From positions 186,001 to 250,000 of the forward strand of contig LLCB01000005.1 of the NCBI GenBank assembly GCA_001414345.1: DNA of 64,000 bases, read 5' to 3'. Both the position numbers and the translations under genes were made by a program. Positions 13,053-22,924 of the stretch are shown here, in pieces (within the stretch, counting starts at the first letter, position 1; every line of letters begins with the position of its first letter). The notes below the pieces were generated by a model, which was not told the origin of the DNA, made no database searches, and saw nothing but the letters and a program-made list of their open reading frames with translations. This DNA comes from Hymenoscyphus infarciens. Its lineage: Eukaryota; Ascomycota; Leotiomycetes; Helotiales; Helotiaceae.

Positions 13053-13182
13053 TGTTAAATATCTATACCTATTATATAATATAGGTCTTCCTAAACCCTC
13101 TTATATATAAGTAGAGAGTAATTCCCCTCTGGTATTACTTAAGCAATATAATTATATTAAACCTCATACTATCCTTTCGACA
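13053..13182 (+). repeat. 3' LTR of the copia element
   Basis: A 130-bp LTR beginning TGTTAAATATC and ending TTTCGACA, followed by the ATTTC duplication at 13183-13187. It keeps the canonical TG..CA ends and is less RIP-altered than its 5' partner. Confidence 0.93.
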
Positions 13183-13187
13183 ATTTC

Positions 13188-13931
13188 TTAGACACATCGA
13201 TTTTATTACGGAGTCGTCAATGCCTGTATATATGGGCCCAAATCACTGTTTGCTTTACGAGCGTACTCACATTTTCCATGCTATCCGCCCAAACAGGACC
13301 ATGCCTGTCCACCACCCAGCACCACCGAATGCAGGATTATTCAAAGGCGTGCCACAGCAACTCCTATCACTGATAAACGAAAGCGTGGACCATCTCATGT
13401 AACAGGACGTGAAGTCGAAACTCCTCGATACTTCCAGAGTAAGCATTAGGTTTCTCGCTAGTCGTGTAAAATTCTAGGGTTCCGACTGGCTCGTTAGAAC
13501 CCCCAGATAAAACACCTTGTTTTGGATCGCTTTTGAGTACTGGACTTACATAGGTAAGGAAGAGTCTTTGTGAAAGTACAATACCATTGTTTCAATATAT
13601 CTGACGTTTGGGATTTAGAAAATTCTCTTTGTCGTGGACTACAAGAACGACTCGTAGAAAAAATCGACTAAACATTGAAAGGTGTGAGATGCTGGATGAA
13701 AAAACAGGTCGTCCTGATTTTTCTAAGGCTGTCGGTTAATTAGTCAATCCTTTCTGTCTCACTTGAAGCTGTGCTACTGGGAAGTTGTTGATTGAAAAGT
13801 TATTATGACTTGGGTGTTAAATTAAACTATGGGAGGATCTCTACACATTATGCCTGCAGATGACAGGTATTGTTCACCTACTTTTGTTGGTAGGAGAAGT
13901 TGGGAGGGACGGCACGAATGCTTTCTCTTGC
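13188..13931. other. Intergenic, no gene seen
   Basis: Base composition returns to normal at the edge of the copia insertion. A 60-codon frame at 13220-13402 has no recognisable domain and is probably chance. This stretch also holds the 3' flank of the minus-strand gene that ends at 13932. Confidence 0.5.
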
Positions 13932-14804
13932 TCAGGGAATAAGTGTTTGTGAGTCTCGACTGGCTAATTGTTCATGCCAGTTACTGATATCTCTCCAGTA
14001 ATCGACAAAATCGACATCCATACTCCAACGTTCCAGTTGGTCAACGGAGGGCTGCCAGATCTGGGTACGAATGGAATGAGCCACTACGTCGTGGACGCAT
14101 GGGTTCACATACATTTTGGTATGCCAACTTAGCTCATCGCTTACCTCACACAAATAATCAAAATATGCGGGACCACAATTTTCTCTCCCTAAGCCACCAA
14201 GAGAAGGGTCCTCATGAATCGTTGCACAGCAACCTTTTTTGCGACATGAGTACAATTGCGTGAAAGCACGAACCATCAGACGCAGTAACGCATTAACCCA
14301 GTACTCATCAATAGTTCCGGTGAAGCTCTCGTCTACGATACAAGTGTCGTAAATGGAAAGCGTCATGTTAGAGAGGTCCAAAGTGCCAGCGGGCCCAGGT
14401 GGATAACATGGAACCACCTGAAGGCGCAGGTTAAGCTGCTCGCCAAAGAACCATTTGTTGAAGACATGAAACCATGCATTCAAATGAAACCGTATCTCCT
14501 CCAGATGTCGATGGAGTGGAATACCTTGAGCAACAAATCTCCGATCCTCTCGGGGCGGACGACCGTCTCCAATCACAACATGGAGGAAGTTAATTAGATC
14601 CAGCGGGCAGTAAGAATATGGTTCCAAGCGTTTATAGCTTCTCCAATCTTCCTGGATTCGACGATGGTGTGGGGGCAGAATTTCATCTATCTTGAGGTGT
14701 TTATAATGTGGAATTCTCGTCCCATCTGGAGCATAGGAACATTCTTGGAGGGTGGTGAAGGACGTTGTCCCTCGGTGGGAAATGGTTCTCGTGAAATTAA
14801 CCAT
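13932..14804 (-). CDS. SprT-like family paralog with lost metal-binding motif
   Basis: A single-exon gene on the minus strand, 290 residues from the ATG at 14804 (an upstream in-frame ATG at 14846 would add 14). I chose 14804 because the preceding residues look like untranslated leader. It is homologous in layout to the proteins at 17080-18042 and 36787-37773: Tyr-Cys-Pro near the N-terminal third, a Phe-x-Lys-Trp-Phe-Phe segment, a Cys-x4-Cys-Cys cluster, then Gly-Pro-Ala and a Trp-Gln-Pro-Ser C-terminal motif. Where the paralogs have HELTH/HELLH this copy reads Leu-Arg-Leu-Met-Val-Arg-Ala-Phe, and the later His-Gly-Pro has become Cys-Gly-Pro. It should therefore not bind catalytic zinc in the usual way. 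It is open throughout and not RIP-damaged. A pseudoenzyme or an early pseudogene are both possible. Confidence 0.75.
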   Translation of the reverse strand: MVNFTRTISHRGTTSFTTLQECSYAPDGTRIPHYKHLKIDEILPPHHRRIQEDWRSYKRLEPYSYCPLDLINFLHVVIGDGRPPREDRRFVAQGIPLHRHLEEIRFHLNAWFHVFNKWFFGEQLNLRLQVVPCYPPGPAGTLDLSNMTLSIYDTCIVDESFTGTIDEYWVNALLRLMVRAFTQLYSCRKKGCCATIHEDPSLGGLGRENCGPAYFDYLCEVSDELSWHTKMYVNPCVHDVVAHSIRTQIWQPSVDQLERWSMDVDFVDYWRDISNWHEQLASRDSQTLIP

Positions 14805-15392
14805 GATGATAGTGTGTAATATTGAGTGGGATGAAGGGGTTAGCATAAAGAGGCTGGAGGGGATTAAGTATATTTTTAAGTGGTTTGTTTTCCAAGTATG
14901 ACAATCCCATTTTAATTTGGGTGTGGGAGTATTATGGAATAATTGTTTTTGTTGTTTACTTTAAACGTAAATCTTCATTCCATTCCTAAGACAATATTTG
15001 ACGAGATTCTATTATGAAGCTGTTCGTGGGTGGTGTAGGGGTACGGAAGTAGGGATCCATATGGCATTGTCTGGAAAGTTACATTAGGTGAGAGGACGAA
15101 GGGGCCGATTTCTGGTCCGTGGAGCTGCCTTGTTACAATGTAACAAGATGTCACAAACAATTAGCTGCGAAATAGCCTGAAAGAAGAGTAAAGCTTCTAA
15201 GGAGATTGTTGTTCGTCGTTCAGAGATTAAGGGTTTCGGCAAGGGAAACTTTCGAAACAGTAATCCAATCATCCAAGGTCCTCGTCACAACAAACAATCC
15301 GCAGCTGAAAACGTGTTTCCTGCAAAGATATCTCGTGATGCAGGTACAGTAAGAAGATTACATCACAATAATTACACAGCTTTTGGCACGGG

Positions 15393-15719
15393 TTGTGGGA
15401 GCCGGTCAAACTCACGCATTTCTACCTCCCCAAGCTCCCACCCATCCCGGATAAGTTGCCATTGTATAACATAATTCCTCTACAGAAAACCCTTTCTTTG
15501 GATAATGCCACCCGAGATTATAAAATGCGGCTGAAGTATGAAGTTAATACGCGTCAGGTAAGCTTACAAAATACCTTTTCTCGGTTGAATGACATTGTGG
15601 CTTACATCGGAATTCCGGATCCCCTCAATGTGGAAGTCAACGAGCCTCTAATATCTGTAAGGAGACAATTCACGTGGAAAGCAAGGGAAAGGATTAAAAT
15701 GCCTTGCAGAAAAGCTTAA
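15393..15719 (+). CDS. Hypothetical small frame, weak
   Basis: An open stretch of 108 codons in ordinary-composition DNA between the degenerate SprT-like gene and the SnoaL-like gene. I see no signal peptide, membrane segment or known domain. A possible intron (donor near 15344, acceptor at about 15379) lies just upstream, and a second coherent frame ends inside this ORF, so the region may instead be the end of a decayed spliced gene beginning near 15145. Low confidence that any protein is made. Confidence 0.25.
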   Translation: MWEPVKLTHFYLPKLPPIPDKLPLYNIIPLQKTLSLDNATRDYKMRLKYEVNTRQVSLQNTFSRLNDIVAYIGIPDPLNVEVNEPLISVRRQFTWKARERIKMPCRKA

Positions 15720-15845
15720 TTCTTATTTCCGAGATTTGTGAATATAAATAATGAGAACTTCCCCTCGTTCCAGCATCACTGACCCACGCAATCACTTTGA
15801 ACTTCCAACTCCTGTCTTTTACTCAGTGTTAATTTCAGCTTCAAC

Positions 15846-16448
15846 ATGCATTTCTCAATTTTAGCTACCGCCGTGCTTTCCATGTTGCTTGGAAAGGCCA
15901 CAGCTTTTAACGTTACCGAAGAGTTTATGCACGCGCTCTTGGATCCTGCTGCAACTGGAAATACCACTCTTTTTGGGGAGACACTTGATCCTGCTGTTAG
16001 ATGGTGGATTGCCAACGACGTCAAGAGCGCTGTTACATTGACTGGTGTCCGAGTGAGTAGCCAGCTTCGTGAATTTGTACCACCTCGATGCTGACTTCCC
16101 TCTTAGAATGCTTCCGAATGGAGTAACGAAGTCAACACCCCTTTGATTGAGCACTTGTCCTCCCCACCAAATACGACAGTCGAGTACATGTACGTTTTTC
16201 CTGAAAGAAACGTTGCAATCATGGAAGCGACTGGGCATGCTATTAGAAAATTCAATGGCCAGCCATACAGCAACAGGTATATTCTTCCGAAGTATCATAT
16301 GTGACGGGCTCAATTTCTGACCTAGACCAGATTCTGCTGGCACTTTTTCTTTTCGTACGAGACCGGAAAGATTATTGAGATCCACGAGTATCTCGATACC
16401 AACATGGTCCGGGAATTGATGACTGAAGGAACAAAGAGACACTATTGA
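15846..16448 (+). CDS. Secreted SnoaL-like (NTF2-fold) protein, three exons
   Basis: Exons 15846-16052, 16107-16276 and 16331-16448 join in frame to give 164 residues; both introns are 54 bp with GT..AG ends. The N-terminus is a clear signal peptide (hydrophobic core, cleavage probably after Thr-Ala around residue 20). The rest has the pattern of small SnoaL-like proteins: an early Trp-Trp, a Val-Glu-Tyr-Met-Tyr strand, Glu-Ala-Thr-Gly-His-Ala, then Asn-Gly-Gln-Pro-Tyr-Ser-Asn-Arg, the Trp-His-Phe-Phe-Phe strand and Glu-Tyr-Leu-Asp-Thr near the end. Such folds act as small-molecule isomerases or hydrolases or only bind ligands; the substrate cannot be told here. Secretion suggests an extracellular role. 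A 200-codon antisense frame is a shadow. Confidence 0.85.
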
Positions 16449-17079
16449 ATTGGGAGAACACATGGTGAGGGAAGGGAAATTGGAACCTCAAAAGTACAGT
16501 AACGTATTGAAGATCGAGAAGAATTAAGCACAACAGCTGTATCTTAGACTTTTGTACCTAAAGTGGGGACACTGAAAATGGTTGAAGCAATTCTACCTTT
16601 TTCAAACGAGCTACTTTGGTCCAGCTTCACACCTGAAACTTATGAGATCTGTGAGATCCCGATTCCCAAGTGACAAAATCCAAGTTCAACTGAGCATAGT
16701 GAAACATGCAAGTTTTCAGTTTCTCAAAAGCAATGTCCCATCAGCTATACCCAGAATTCACTGAACAAAGACCAAGAAGTTAAAGAAGAAACCACCTCAA
16801 CTCGCTTACCGAAATTCAAACAATTCTCTTTGTGCCTCAGCCCCTAAAATAGACAAATACAAAGAGAAAAAACAAAGACCTTGTCAACTTAGAACAACCC
16901 TTCAAGTAAAGGAACAATTCCCTGTCCTCCAGACTAAATAAACTGAATGAGAAATGGTCCCTCTTATTTCCACCTCACATTTTGCATTCGAACTCTCGTT
17001 CGCTTCACATCACAAGAAGATTTCTCCAGTGCACTAAAGCAACCCAACAGTACCCACAAGAAAAAAACTCAATTCCACG
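16449..17079. other. Intergenic and promoter of the next SprT-like gene
   Basis: No convincing gene. Purine/C-rich leader sequence precedes the ATG at 17080. Short frames here have no recognisable features. Confidence 0.5.
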
Positions 17080-18042
17080 ATGTCTTCCAACCTCAGAAGA
17101 AGTCCGAGAATCGCCAGCCGCACCGCGGCGGGCTCAGCTGCCCAGACAGTAAAAGTCGAACACATCTGCACCCACGCAGAGCCCGTTCCCCTAGGTCAAG
17201 ACCCTAGAGAACTTCCTCCGCGAGGAATTCTCCCTCTCTACCAAGCCCATAATATCTCAGAAGTGCTTGCCGCAAACCACCCAAGTATGTTCACCGACTA
17301 CGGCAGTGGCCAAGGTGAGTTAAGAGAAGGTAAGTATTGTCCGCTAGAAATGGAGCAATTCGTCGCTGGCACTACACTAACCCCCCTCCCTTCTCATTTC
17401 GTGAGAATTTTGGAACACCCCATCCCAGTCACGAACACAGAAGAGGGGTTATTCACGGTCCTGATCACATGGTACGCCATCTTCGACAAATGGTTTTTCG
17501 CTTCGGCACTGCACGGGAAAGTAACGCTCATACTAATTTGCGATCAGAGACTCCCAGCTTTTGGGTGGTACAACAGAGTAACTCGTCAAGTAGTGCTCAA
17601 TACCCACCCCGCTCTCTCTCGCTCGGTGCACTGGGTAGGCTCGCGAGAAGAACATCTCATCTCGACACTTCTCCACGAGTTGACACATGCATTCCTAACC
17701 CTGCACTCATGCTTCAGTTCTTGCTGTTCCAAGTTCTCGCACCCCTCTCAAGGCGGAATCGGATCCGAAGGCCATGGCCCTGCATGGGCTGACACTGCAA
17801 CTTTCGTTCTTGCCTATCTCCATAGGACAGTTCCTTGGGATGTGGAATTTTCGATTGCGAAGGGTGTCGTAGAAAGTCTTTGTATCGATCAGTGGCAGCC
17901 TTCTGCTGAGCAGATCGAGAAATGGGGACTAGATGAGGAGGTATTTGGGGAGGTGAGGAATTGGAATGAGTACAGAATTGAGTTTCGTCTCAAGCAGAAA
18001 TTGAGAATGGAAGCTGTGAGGGATTTGGTCCGTGAGCTGTAA
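17080..18042 (+). CDS. SprT-like zinc metallopeptidase-family protein
   Basis: A single-exon gene of 320 residues. The N-terminus is basic and Ser/Arg-rich with no signal peptide, so a nuclear or cytosolic location is likely. The core has His199-Glu200-Leu-Thr-His203 (HExxH) preceded by Ser-Thr-Leu-Leu, then a Cys cluster (Cys-x3-Cys-Cys), Gly-Gly-Ile-Gly and Gly-His232-Gly-Pro-Ala-Trp, which supplies the third metal ligand. This arrangement is that of the SprT-like domain seen in DNA-protein-crosslink proteases and related fungal proteins. The C-terminal Trp-Gln-Pro-Ser motif is shared with two paralogs at 13932-14804 and 36787-37773. The family in fungi is lineage-expanded and its substrate is unknown. 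Ligand residues are intact here. Confidence 0.85.
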   Translation: MSSNLRRSPRIASRTAAGSAAQTVKVEHICTHAEPVPLGQDPRELPPRGILPLYQAHNISEVLAANHPSMFTDYGSGQGELREGKYCPLEMEQFVAGTTLTPLPSHFVRILEHPIPVTNTEEGLFTVLITWYAIFDKWFFASALHGKVTLILICDQRLPAFGWYNRVTRQVVLNTHPALSRSVHWVGSREEHLISTLLHELTHAFLTLHSCFSSCCSKFSHPSQGGIGSEGHGPAWADTATFVLAYLHRTVPWDVEFSIAKGVVESLCIDQWQPSAEQIEKWGLDEEVFGEVRNWNEYRIEFRLKQKLRMEAVRDLVREL

Positions 18043-18240
18043 GAAAAGGTGAGTTTGAACATGAGATTCCGTCAAGTACGAAAACCATGTACCTACCTAC
18101 ACTTGGGGACTTGATAATATCGAGACTCAAGTCCGATTAAAATCCCCCTAAAAATAAACAAATTCAAAGAAATGAAAGTAGATAACACGAATTTTAAACT
18201 TGCACTGAAGCCTGCTTCCCAAAAAAGTGACTAATTTATA

Positions 18241-19150
18241 CCAGCAAACTTACAACTTTAGAGAGCAAGAATATGAATATATATAGGAGTTCTATTTAGC
18301 TTTTCTATTAACTAGTCCTCTAACCTTATAAAGAGGATAATCCTTAGTTAGAAGACCCTCTCTACTGTTTACCGGCCACCTCTCTAATCTAACTATATCT
18401 AAAATCTAAAAAACATCTTCTTAATTATATCTTATTCTAATATCCTAAGACAATCCTTATAATTCCTCTACCGCGGTTATATAACCGTGTATTCTTTCAT
18501 CTCTTAGGTCTAAAGCTTGTGGTTCTATTACTATATATAATAAGATTATTCAGATAACTTAGGTATATAGAATAGTCGCTCTTCTTTTAGCTCTTAAATG
18601 ATTCTTTAGCTTACTTGTTATTTAATAGCTAACTTTATATCTATTTAGGCTAAAAATTATAGCTTACGTACCTCTCTCTCCTTTTTAGCTCTTAAAATTA
18701 CTTCTTAGGTTCTGTTCTTTATTCTCCTAATCATAAATAATCTACCTTTATAAAATAATAAGTAGTTAAATAGGTTCTAAATATAATAGCTCGTATTATA
18801 ATAATCTTATAACTAGTAGATTACCTACGTAATAGTACGATTTTCAGAGAGTATAACTATTTATAGGTAACTTATAGATAGCTAGATTTTCAACTATTAG
18901 TAGATTACCTACGAATACTACTAGTATAAGAAACTTAAAAGTACTAGTAACCTCGGATTTGAAGTGTTACTACTATCTATTAGTAATCAAGTAATAGAAC
19001 GATCTTAAACGAGTAGTGATTTATTAGTTACCTAGGAATAATTACTATATTAGATAATAAGCAGTGCTAATAATAAGCTCTATATTATCATCTATCTAAA
19101 TACTAACAAAGTAATATATTACTTTATATAAGTCCTTTCTTATAACACTA
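18241..19150. other. AT-rich, RIP-like block without identifiable element
   Basis: This stretch has the same TpA-rich texture as the transposon blocks and no open frame. I could not find terminal repeats or a target duplication. It is probably a heavily mutated repeat relic. Confidence 0.5.
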
Positions 19151-19737
19151 AAGCTATTTATCTTTCTTGGACTTATGAAAGACACACACGTACCACTTTG
19201 TCGCGTAAACCCAAAAATCACCCCTTTTAGCCATCTCATAGTCCTCTGTCAAACACCTAAACAATCGCGCCTCTCTAACCCACCTCACTAACAACAAAAA
19301 GACAACCATCCTCGCATCAAAACTTCCAAACCGCAACGTCCTCTCTAAAATACACGTCAACATCCCTTTACCTACCCCACAAGCCCATCTCTCAACCTCT
19401 AAAATTTTAGATACTAAGATAAGACGAAAATCTCATCCCCCCAACCTCAGAGCTAGCCATACTCTCTCACAATCCTCTCACTCCTCCTCACACCCCTCCT
19501 AAAAAATCTTCACCTCACCACCACATCACTTCCAAAACCCCCATCAGAAGTGAATTTTAGGTATATCCCTAACAATTCCGACCCCTTGATGTTTAGAACA
19601 CAACATACCAACCATTTCTCAATCCGAATACAACTATCGCTCTCCAGTCCACCTACTTCAATTCAACTTCCTCCAGCTTCTGTTTCTCTATTAGCTTCTC
19701 TTCTCATCCCTCGCCGTAAGAAACCCACACTTACTTC

Positions 19738-19796
19738 CCGCTCCAATAGTCTTACTTCCCGCTCCAATAGTCTTACTTCCCGCTCCAACCTTCTAT
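19738..19796 (+). repeat. 21-bp tandem repeat, nearly three units
   Basis: The unit CTTACTTCCCGCTCCAATAGT recurs back to back just upstream of the inverted-repeat element. The region 19151-19737 before it has no recognisable gene. Confidence 0.8.
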
Positions 19797-19806
19797 TATT
19801 AAAGTA

Positions 19807-20557
19807 ACGTTAATTAACTCTTTTACACTCTAATTAATTTAAAAAAAAAACTAATCTACCTCTCTTACTAAAAGAGAAGTATTCAGATTAGAAAAGAGCG
19901 ATATTCGAGTTAGTTATTCACTATCATTCGTATATATTAACAGCTAAATCTCAGTAAAGAAAAGCTTACACGTTAAGATAATAGAACATAAGTACATGAA
20001 TCTCCTATTCTATCTACTACTACTAAAAAAACTAGTACTCCACTTTATTATCTAAGAGAACCGCCGCGAAGAGGTATATAAAACAGCCTCTCGTATAGAG
20101 CGTACTCAAAGCTAATATTTAGAGCTAGGCATAGCTATTTCAAGCGAGATTTCTAAGAATAGTACTCTTTAGACTTTACGCTAAAGAAGAGGTTAAAGGT
20201 AGAAATAAGTCTATAATCATTTGAGGAATTCAAGACTTTAGACTTCCTTACTAGGTAAGAGAGAGACTGTGAAGTAGCTTTTGAAGTAGGAAGTTAGTAG
20301 AGCAGAAGTTAGTTAATTCATTAGATTTCTTGATTTAATTTTCTTAGTATCTTAGTATATTAGTCTATTAGTATATTAGTCTATTAGTTTAGCGAAACTA
20401 ATAAATAATAGAAATATTCTGCTGACTGGAATATCCCTCTTTTCTAACCTTAATATCCCTCTTTTAGTAAGAGAGGTAAAGTAGTCCTTTTGAATTAGTA
20501 AGAGAGAGGTAAAGTAGTTCTTTTGAATTAATAAGAGTGCAAAAGAAGAATTACCGT
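19807..20557. mobile_element. MITE-like element with long terminal inverted repeats
   Basis: The two ends are inverted copies over roughly 120-150 bp: the left starts ACGTTAATTAACTCTTTTAC and the right, reversed, starts ACGGTAATTCTTCTTTTGC. Both then share CTCTNATTAATT, CTACCTCTCTTACTAAAAGAG and an AAAAGAG-GATATT segment. A TA dinucleotide flanks each end (19805-19806 and 20558-20559), as for Tc1/mariner-class insertions. The right arm has an extra duplicated block (AGTAAGAGAGGTAAAGTAGT type). The element is 751 bp with no transposase frame, so it is non-autonomous. Confidence 0.75.
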
Positions 20558-20603
20558 TAAAGTAAACAAAACAAAAAAAAACAAAAAAAAAAAAAACACC
20601 CTA

Positions 20604-20950
20604 ACCATCGCACTTCCCGCACTTCCCGCACTTCCCGCACATCCAATATCCATCCTAGCTCTCTACAGATACCAATTTCCAACCAATTCCCAACCCCTAT
20701 ATAGCTATCTATGAAAACCAACCCCTTCCTTCCCTTCCCAACCTCCATCACTCCCTACCTCCATCACTCCAGAGGAGAAACATAGCTACCCGACCTAGTT
20801 CCTCCATCTCCATTCCCTCACAAAAGGACATCCCCTTCACAAAAGGACATCCCCCTCGCAAAAGGACATCCCCCTCACAAAAGAACATCCTCAAGCATAC
20901 CCACCAACCCAAGAACCAAGAATCAAGAATCAAGAATCAAGAATCAAGAA
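20604..20950. repeat. Cluster of short tandem repeats
   Basis: Three separate arrays: a 9-bp CACTTCCCG motif repeated about four times near 20610-20641; a 19-20 bp unit (CACAAAAGGACATCCCCCT type) repeated four times at about 20818-20890; and an 8-bp AATCAAGA unit repeated about five times at 20916-20950. None is in a credible gene. Confidence 0.75.
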
Positions 20951-21593
20951 ATTCAACTTTCCCCACAAGCCTCTTCAACCCCTCGAAGAAAATTAATGGA
21001 TCCACGACTACAGTACTTAATCAACTAGAATGCCGCATTGCACACACAATCAAAAAATGAACCTCCTACTCCACATCTCACCACCCAAAAACCTTAGTTG
21101 CCGTCAAAGGACAACTGTTTACTATCCATAGGTCACTCACAACCCATCCAAGTCTAGGTAATCCAACACGACCCATCTCACTTCCAAAAAAAAACAGAAG
21201 AAAGACAATATCAAGGAAATCACTTGGAAATAAGTACTCGAATCACATTTGACGTCTCATAATTGGAATTGTAAATTCTCTATAGAGAACTATCTCTAAA
21301 CTACTAAGCAAAGCAAAGCCTCCGAATGCAAAGTCCACAATCAAGGACAAAATTTAACGGCAAAAGCAAGTAAAAGAAAAGAAAGAGCAAAATGCGAAGA
21401 TGCCATTATCAAAAGGAGTATCGGGTATCATTGACAATCACATCAATCCATCGACGCCATTCCACCATAATGGGGTCAAACAAAATGCAAATATTCCCCC
21501 ATTCCCAGTTCTTTCCCAATTTTGAAATGCCCCAAACCCCGAAACCGAAGAAAACAAAATTGAAAAAGAACCCCGACTCTATGCGCCATCCAT
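20951..21593. other. Intergenic, 3' flank of the Ser/Thr-rich gene
   Basis: No gene seen. It contains A-rich and C-rich runs typical of a fungal 3' flank. The minus-strand gene ends at 21594. Confidence 0.5.
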
Positions 21594-22924
21594 TTATGCT
21601 TTCCCATTCTCTCTCTTTTCATCATGTTCAATTTCCTCCGCCTTTTCGGTTTCTGCTTCAAAGGTCGAGTTATTGCGACTGAGTCGACCGACCGTAGCTT
21701 GGGCAGAAGCATCCCGAGGGCTGGCAAGTGGACTTCCAGGAGGAACGCCAACTCCACCAATACTACCACTCACACTGTCATTTCGTCCATGACCGAGCAG
21801 ACCACTCTTGATGCTTCCACCATCCGCCAGGATCGATTGTTTCCCAGCATAATAACTATTTCGCTCACTTGGCAGTGCAGGTGCCACTCCTGTGGAAGAA
21901 TAGATACTCGCTCTCTCGTTCAATCCTCCTACACTAGCTCGTGTTTGGTGTGGGGTTGGTGGAACCGTAGCCGGGTCGATATTTGCGCTCAATACACTTA
22001 GTGGCAGACTTTCTCGGCTGCCTCCAAAGAGCGAAGATGGTGCCAGAGCCCGAACTGAGGCATCCGTGTCCATTGATCTACGTCTTCTCCTTTTTGATGA
22101 CGAAGCCAGAGTCAGAATCGAAGCATTATCCGTCAGAAGATTGTTGGCTGTGGCCGTGTTGTAGGTAGCAGGGTGTCCCCCACTGGCGACTGGGACGAGA
22201 TGTGCTGGTAGGGCATTTGGGGGCGGAGATGTGGGGAATTGGTGAGAAAACTGGATCGTTTGTGTATTATGATTCGAGGCCGGGGCGGTTGGTGCTACAG
22301 CGGAGTGTATTGTGGTGAGTGTAGTCGTGAGTGAGCGAACAGAGGGTGCTGGAGAGGAGAAAGTACTGTCGGCACCTCTGGCAGAGCTTACCCCGCAACC
22401 CACTGTCGCTGTTGTTCCTTCGCCCGAAGATGCCGCCTGTGATGGAGTCGCCTCTGAGTGTGTAGTGTCTGGTTCGGTGGACATGGTGGGTGCGGTTGAC
22501 TTATTGCCAATCGTGGGCGGAGCGTTGCCATCCCGCGAGGATATGACGGAATGTCTGCTCCGGTTCAACGAAGGAGTGCTCATCGAGATGCCCGTAGGCC
22601 CGGTGGAAAAGGAGCCATGCCCGTTGGCATTCGGGATCGAGGTGTGTCCATTTACATTGCCGGATTCGGGGTATGGGTTGTTCTTTTTCAACTGGGTGAT
22701 TCTCTTCGAGTGTGATTTCGACTGGTAGGTATTCCGCTTGGCCGCGTTGGAGCTCGAGGACTCGGAGGAGGAGTTCTTGAAGTTGGTCAGCTTCTTCATC
22801 CAGGTGGAGAATGGTCTTCGTCGTCCGGGTCGATCTGCTGAGGAAATTAGCTACGTCTAAATGGGAGCAGCAGGGAGAAGGTCAAGGTACCTGGTGGCGG
22901 CTGGGCCGTCTCTGTGGTCGCCAT
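21594..22924 (-). CDS. Conserved Ser/Thr-rich fungal protein, two exons
   Basis: Exon 1 is 22891-22924 (11 codons plus one base, starting Met-Ala-Thr-Thr-Glu-Thr). After a 53-bp intron, exon 2 runs 22837-21594, giving 425 residues. The join yields Arg-Pro-Gly-Arg-Arg-Arg-Pro-Phe-Ser-Thr-Trp-Met-Lys, a strongly conserved-looking start of the body. The rest is low-complexity Ser/Thr/Ala/Pro with a five-Arg basic patch followed by Ser-Met-Asp-Thr-Asp-Ala-Ser and a Leu-Phe-Gly-Gly-Ser-Arg-Glu-Ser-Leu block. I recall homologs in fungal databases carrying the label polycystin-like cation channel. I see no membrane segment, so that label is probably wrong. A disordered regulatory protein is more likely. 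The acceptor is a tandem CAGCAG, allowing a one-residue variant. Confidence 0.75.

Larger units (their letters stand above)
929..13182 (+). mobile_element. Ty1/copia LTR retrotransposon, RIP-inactivated, with a nested LTR element
   Basis: Two 130-bp LTRs (929-1058 and 13053-13182) bound the element, and ATTTC is duplicated on both sides (924-928 and 13183-13187). The 3' LTR still begins TG and ends CA; in the 5' LTR these are TA and TA, as RIP would produce. Inside, on the plus strand, are decayed gag with a zinc knuckle, protease, integrase, reverse transcriptase (Tyr-Val-Asp-Asp near 9923) and RNase H, in copia order (integrase before RT). The integrase region is split by a second LTR element at 3972-8273. 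About 2.2 kb with a further decayed frame follows RNase H. Almost all in-frame stops are TAA or TAG. Removing the nested element and one 5-bp duplication leaves about 7.9 kb. Confidence 0.93.

Noticed and set aside
15861..16463. 200-codon open frame on the minus strand
   Set aside because: It is antisense to the spliced SnoaL-like gene, whose exons join with proper introns and a signal peptide.
20818..20890. Regularly spaced repeat that could be taken for a CRISPR-like array
   Set aside because: Units are directly adjacent with no unique spacers, and the genome is fungal; it is a minisatellite.
21594..22799. Polycystin-like cation channel as the function of the Ser/Thr-rich gene
   Set aside because: No transmembrane segments are visible, so I kept only a descriptive name.
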